Below, one piece after another: positions 63,629-64,000 of a DNA stretch of 64,000 nucleotides. Below the pieces are notes generated by a model. It worked only from the letters and a program-made list of their open reading frames with translations. It did not search any database and was not told the DNA's origin. The position numbers were made by a program, and so were the translations under genes. Each line of letters starts with the position of its first letter. The first letter of the stretch is position 1. Source of the DNA: Flavobacteriaceae bacterium UBA3356 (lineage in GTDB: Bacteria > Bacteroidota > Bacteroidia > Flavobacteriales > Flavobacteriaceae); the NCBI GenBank assembly GCA_002360635.1, contig DEQW01000003.1, positions 648,019 to 712,018 on the forward strand, read 5' to 3'.

Positions 63629-64000
63629 TTAATCTTTAAAAACTTGAATGGTTACTTTTTTGTCAATCAAGTCTGTAAATTTTCCTTTATATCGTGTTGC
63701 TTTTACCAAGTGATTGTCAATCCAATGATAATTTCCGCCTCTTGGTTTTCCCATTAATAAGGAATGGTATTTAAAGCCGTGTTTCTCTAACCAAGTTTCA
63801 GTTACTTCACGATGGTCTTCTGTCCTAGAAGTAAAAAAACAGATAATATGGCCTTTTTCATACCAATTGTTTAACGTTTTCAAGGCATCTGGAAACGGTT
63901 CGCAGGTAGCCATGCGCTCAGGTTCTTCATTGGGAATATCATCTGTAATCGTCCCATCGATGTCAATTAAGTAATTTTTAATATCCTTTGGAAGTATTGG
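63629..64000 (-). CDS. HAD-superfamily phosphatase-like protein (5' end outside window)
   Basis: The frame stays open across the ATG at 63913 to the window edge, and the upstream part encodes the HAD motif I (NYLIDIDGTITDD). Further motifs are FFTSRTEDHREVTETW (motif II Thr/Ser) and YHWIDNHLVKATRYKGKFTD. At least 124 residues are visible. It probably hydrolyses a small phosphate ester; substrate unknown. Confidence 0.8.
   Translation of the reverse strand, partial: PILPKDIKNYLIDIDGTITDDIPNEEPERMATCEPFPDALKTLNNWYEKGHIICFFTSRTEDHREVTETWLEKHGFKYHSLLMGKPRGGNYHWIDNHLVKATRYKGKFTDLIDKKVTIQVFKD

Noticed and set aside
1..64000. tRNA, rRNA or known riboswitch genes
   Set aside because: No cloverleaf, rRNA core sequence or recognisable riboswitch consensus was seen by eye on either strand.

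Overview
The window looks like a chromosomal segment of a marine-type Flavobacteriaceae (Bacteroidota). The evidence is low GC, few Shine-Dalgarno sequences, many Sec signal peptides of the form MKK...AQ, SprB/HYR-type surface repeats, FG-GAP, fasciclin and DUF4251 proteins, LytTR two-component signalling and an ABC permease fused to an M1 peptidase. I cannot name the genus from the sequence alone. I see no tRNA, rRNA, CRISPR array or intact transposase.

Layout. 1-1.46 kb: 5' part of a large secreted repeat protein on the minus strand, running off the left edge. 1.5-4.3 kb: a K+/H+ antiporter and a SnoaL-like gene, flanked by two diverged copies of an intergenic element (operator, -7 box, short leader, terminator) that may encode a pair of small RNAs. 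4.3-11.3 kb: a degraded, variable region with two DUF6624 genes carrying reciprocal lesions, a frameshifted FG-GAP surface-protein remnant, an MmeI-like type IIL restriction-modification enzyme with an AT-rich specificity segment, and small secreted genes. 11.3-13.2 kb: a DoxX-like protein and an M23 peptidase lipoprotein. 13.4-22.5 kb: a run of exported proteins on one strand. Three share a TPR-like N-terminal module joined to three different C-termini (TonB-CTD, MORN-like, MsrA-like without the catalytic cysteine), with WG-repeat proteins beside them. This is the best candidate in the window for an undescribed system. 22.5-26.8 kb: small membrane and lipoprotein genes, a GNAT, an MBL hydrolase, and two decayed genes (one with an internal TGA, one an MsrA-like fragment). 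27.1-31 kb: a multi-PAS/GAF sensor split by a one-base deletion, followed by a stand-alone response regulator. 31.2-35.2 kb: two cold-shock-domain genes, an LLM oxidoreductase, a serine hydrolase and a VOC protein. 35.3-39.4 kb: two gp19-like tail-tube proteins without other injection-system parts, a GNAT-like protein, and a two-gene operon encoding a TPR adenylate cyclase behind a LytTR-type direct repeat. 39.4-49.5 kb: DoxX-like, FAD oxidoreductase, DUF2452, Lacal_2735-type and fasciclin genes, then a LytS/LytR-like pair divergent from an ABC ATPase and the ABC-M1 fusion. 49.8-64 kb: mostly housekeeping and stress genes (universal stress protein, Bcr/CflA efflux, DUF4251, formate/nitrite channel, F420-type reductase, nitroreductase, aconitase, TerC, HPF, ArsC-like, RluE-like, CocE hydrolase, Fe-S CCG protein, HAD-type protein), with a MITE-like inverted repeat at 60.1 kb.

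How the genes fit together. Regulatory pairs sit next to likely targets: LytS/LytR beside the ABC-M1 transporter, and the multi-PAS sensor beside its receiver. The left third is accessory and decaying and is enriched in exported proteins. The right third is stable core genome. Functions are inferred from motifs read by eye; no database search was run.
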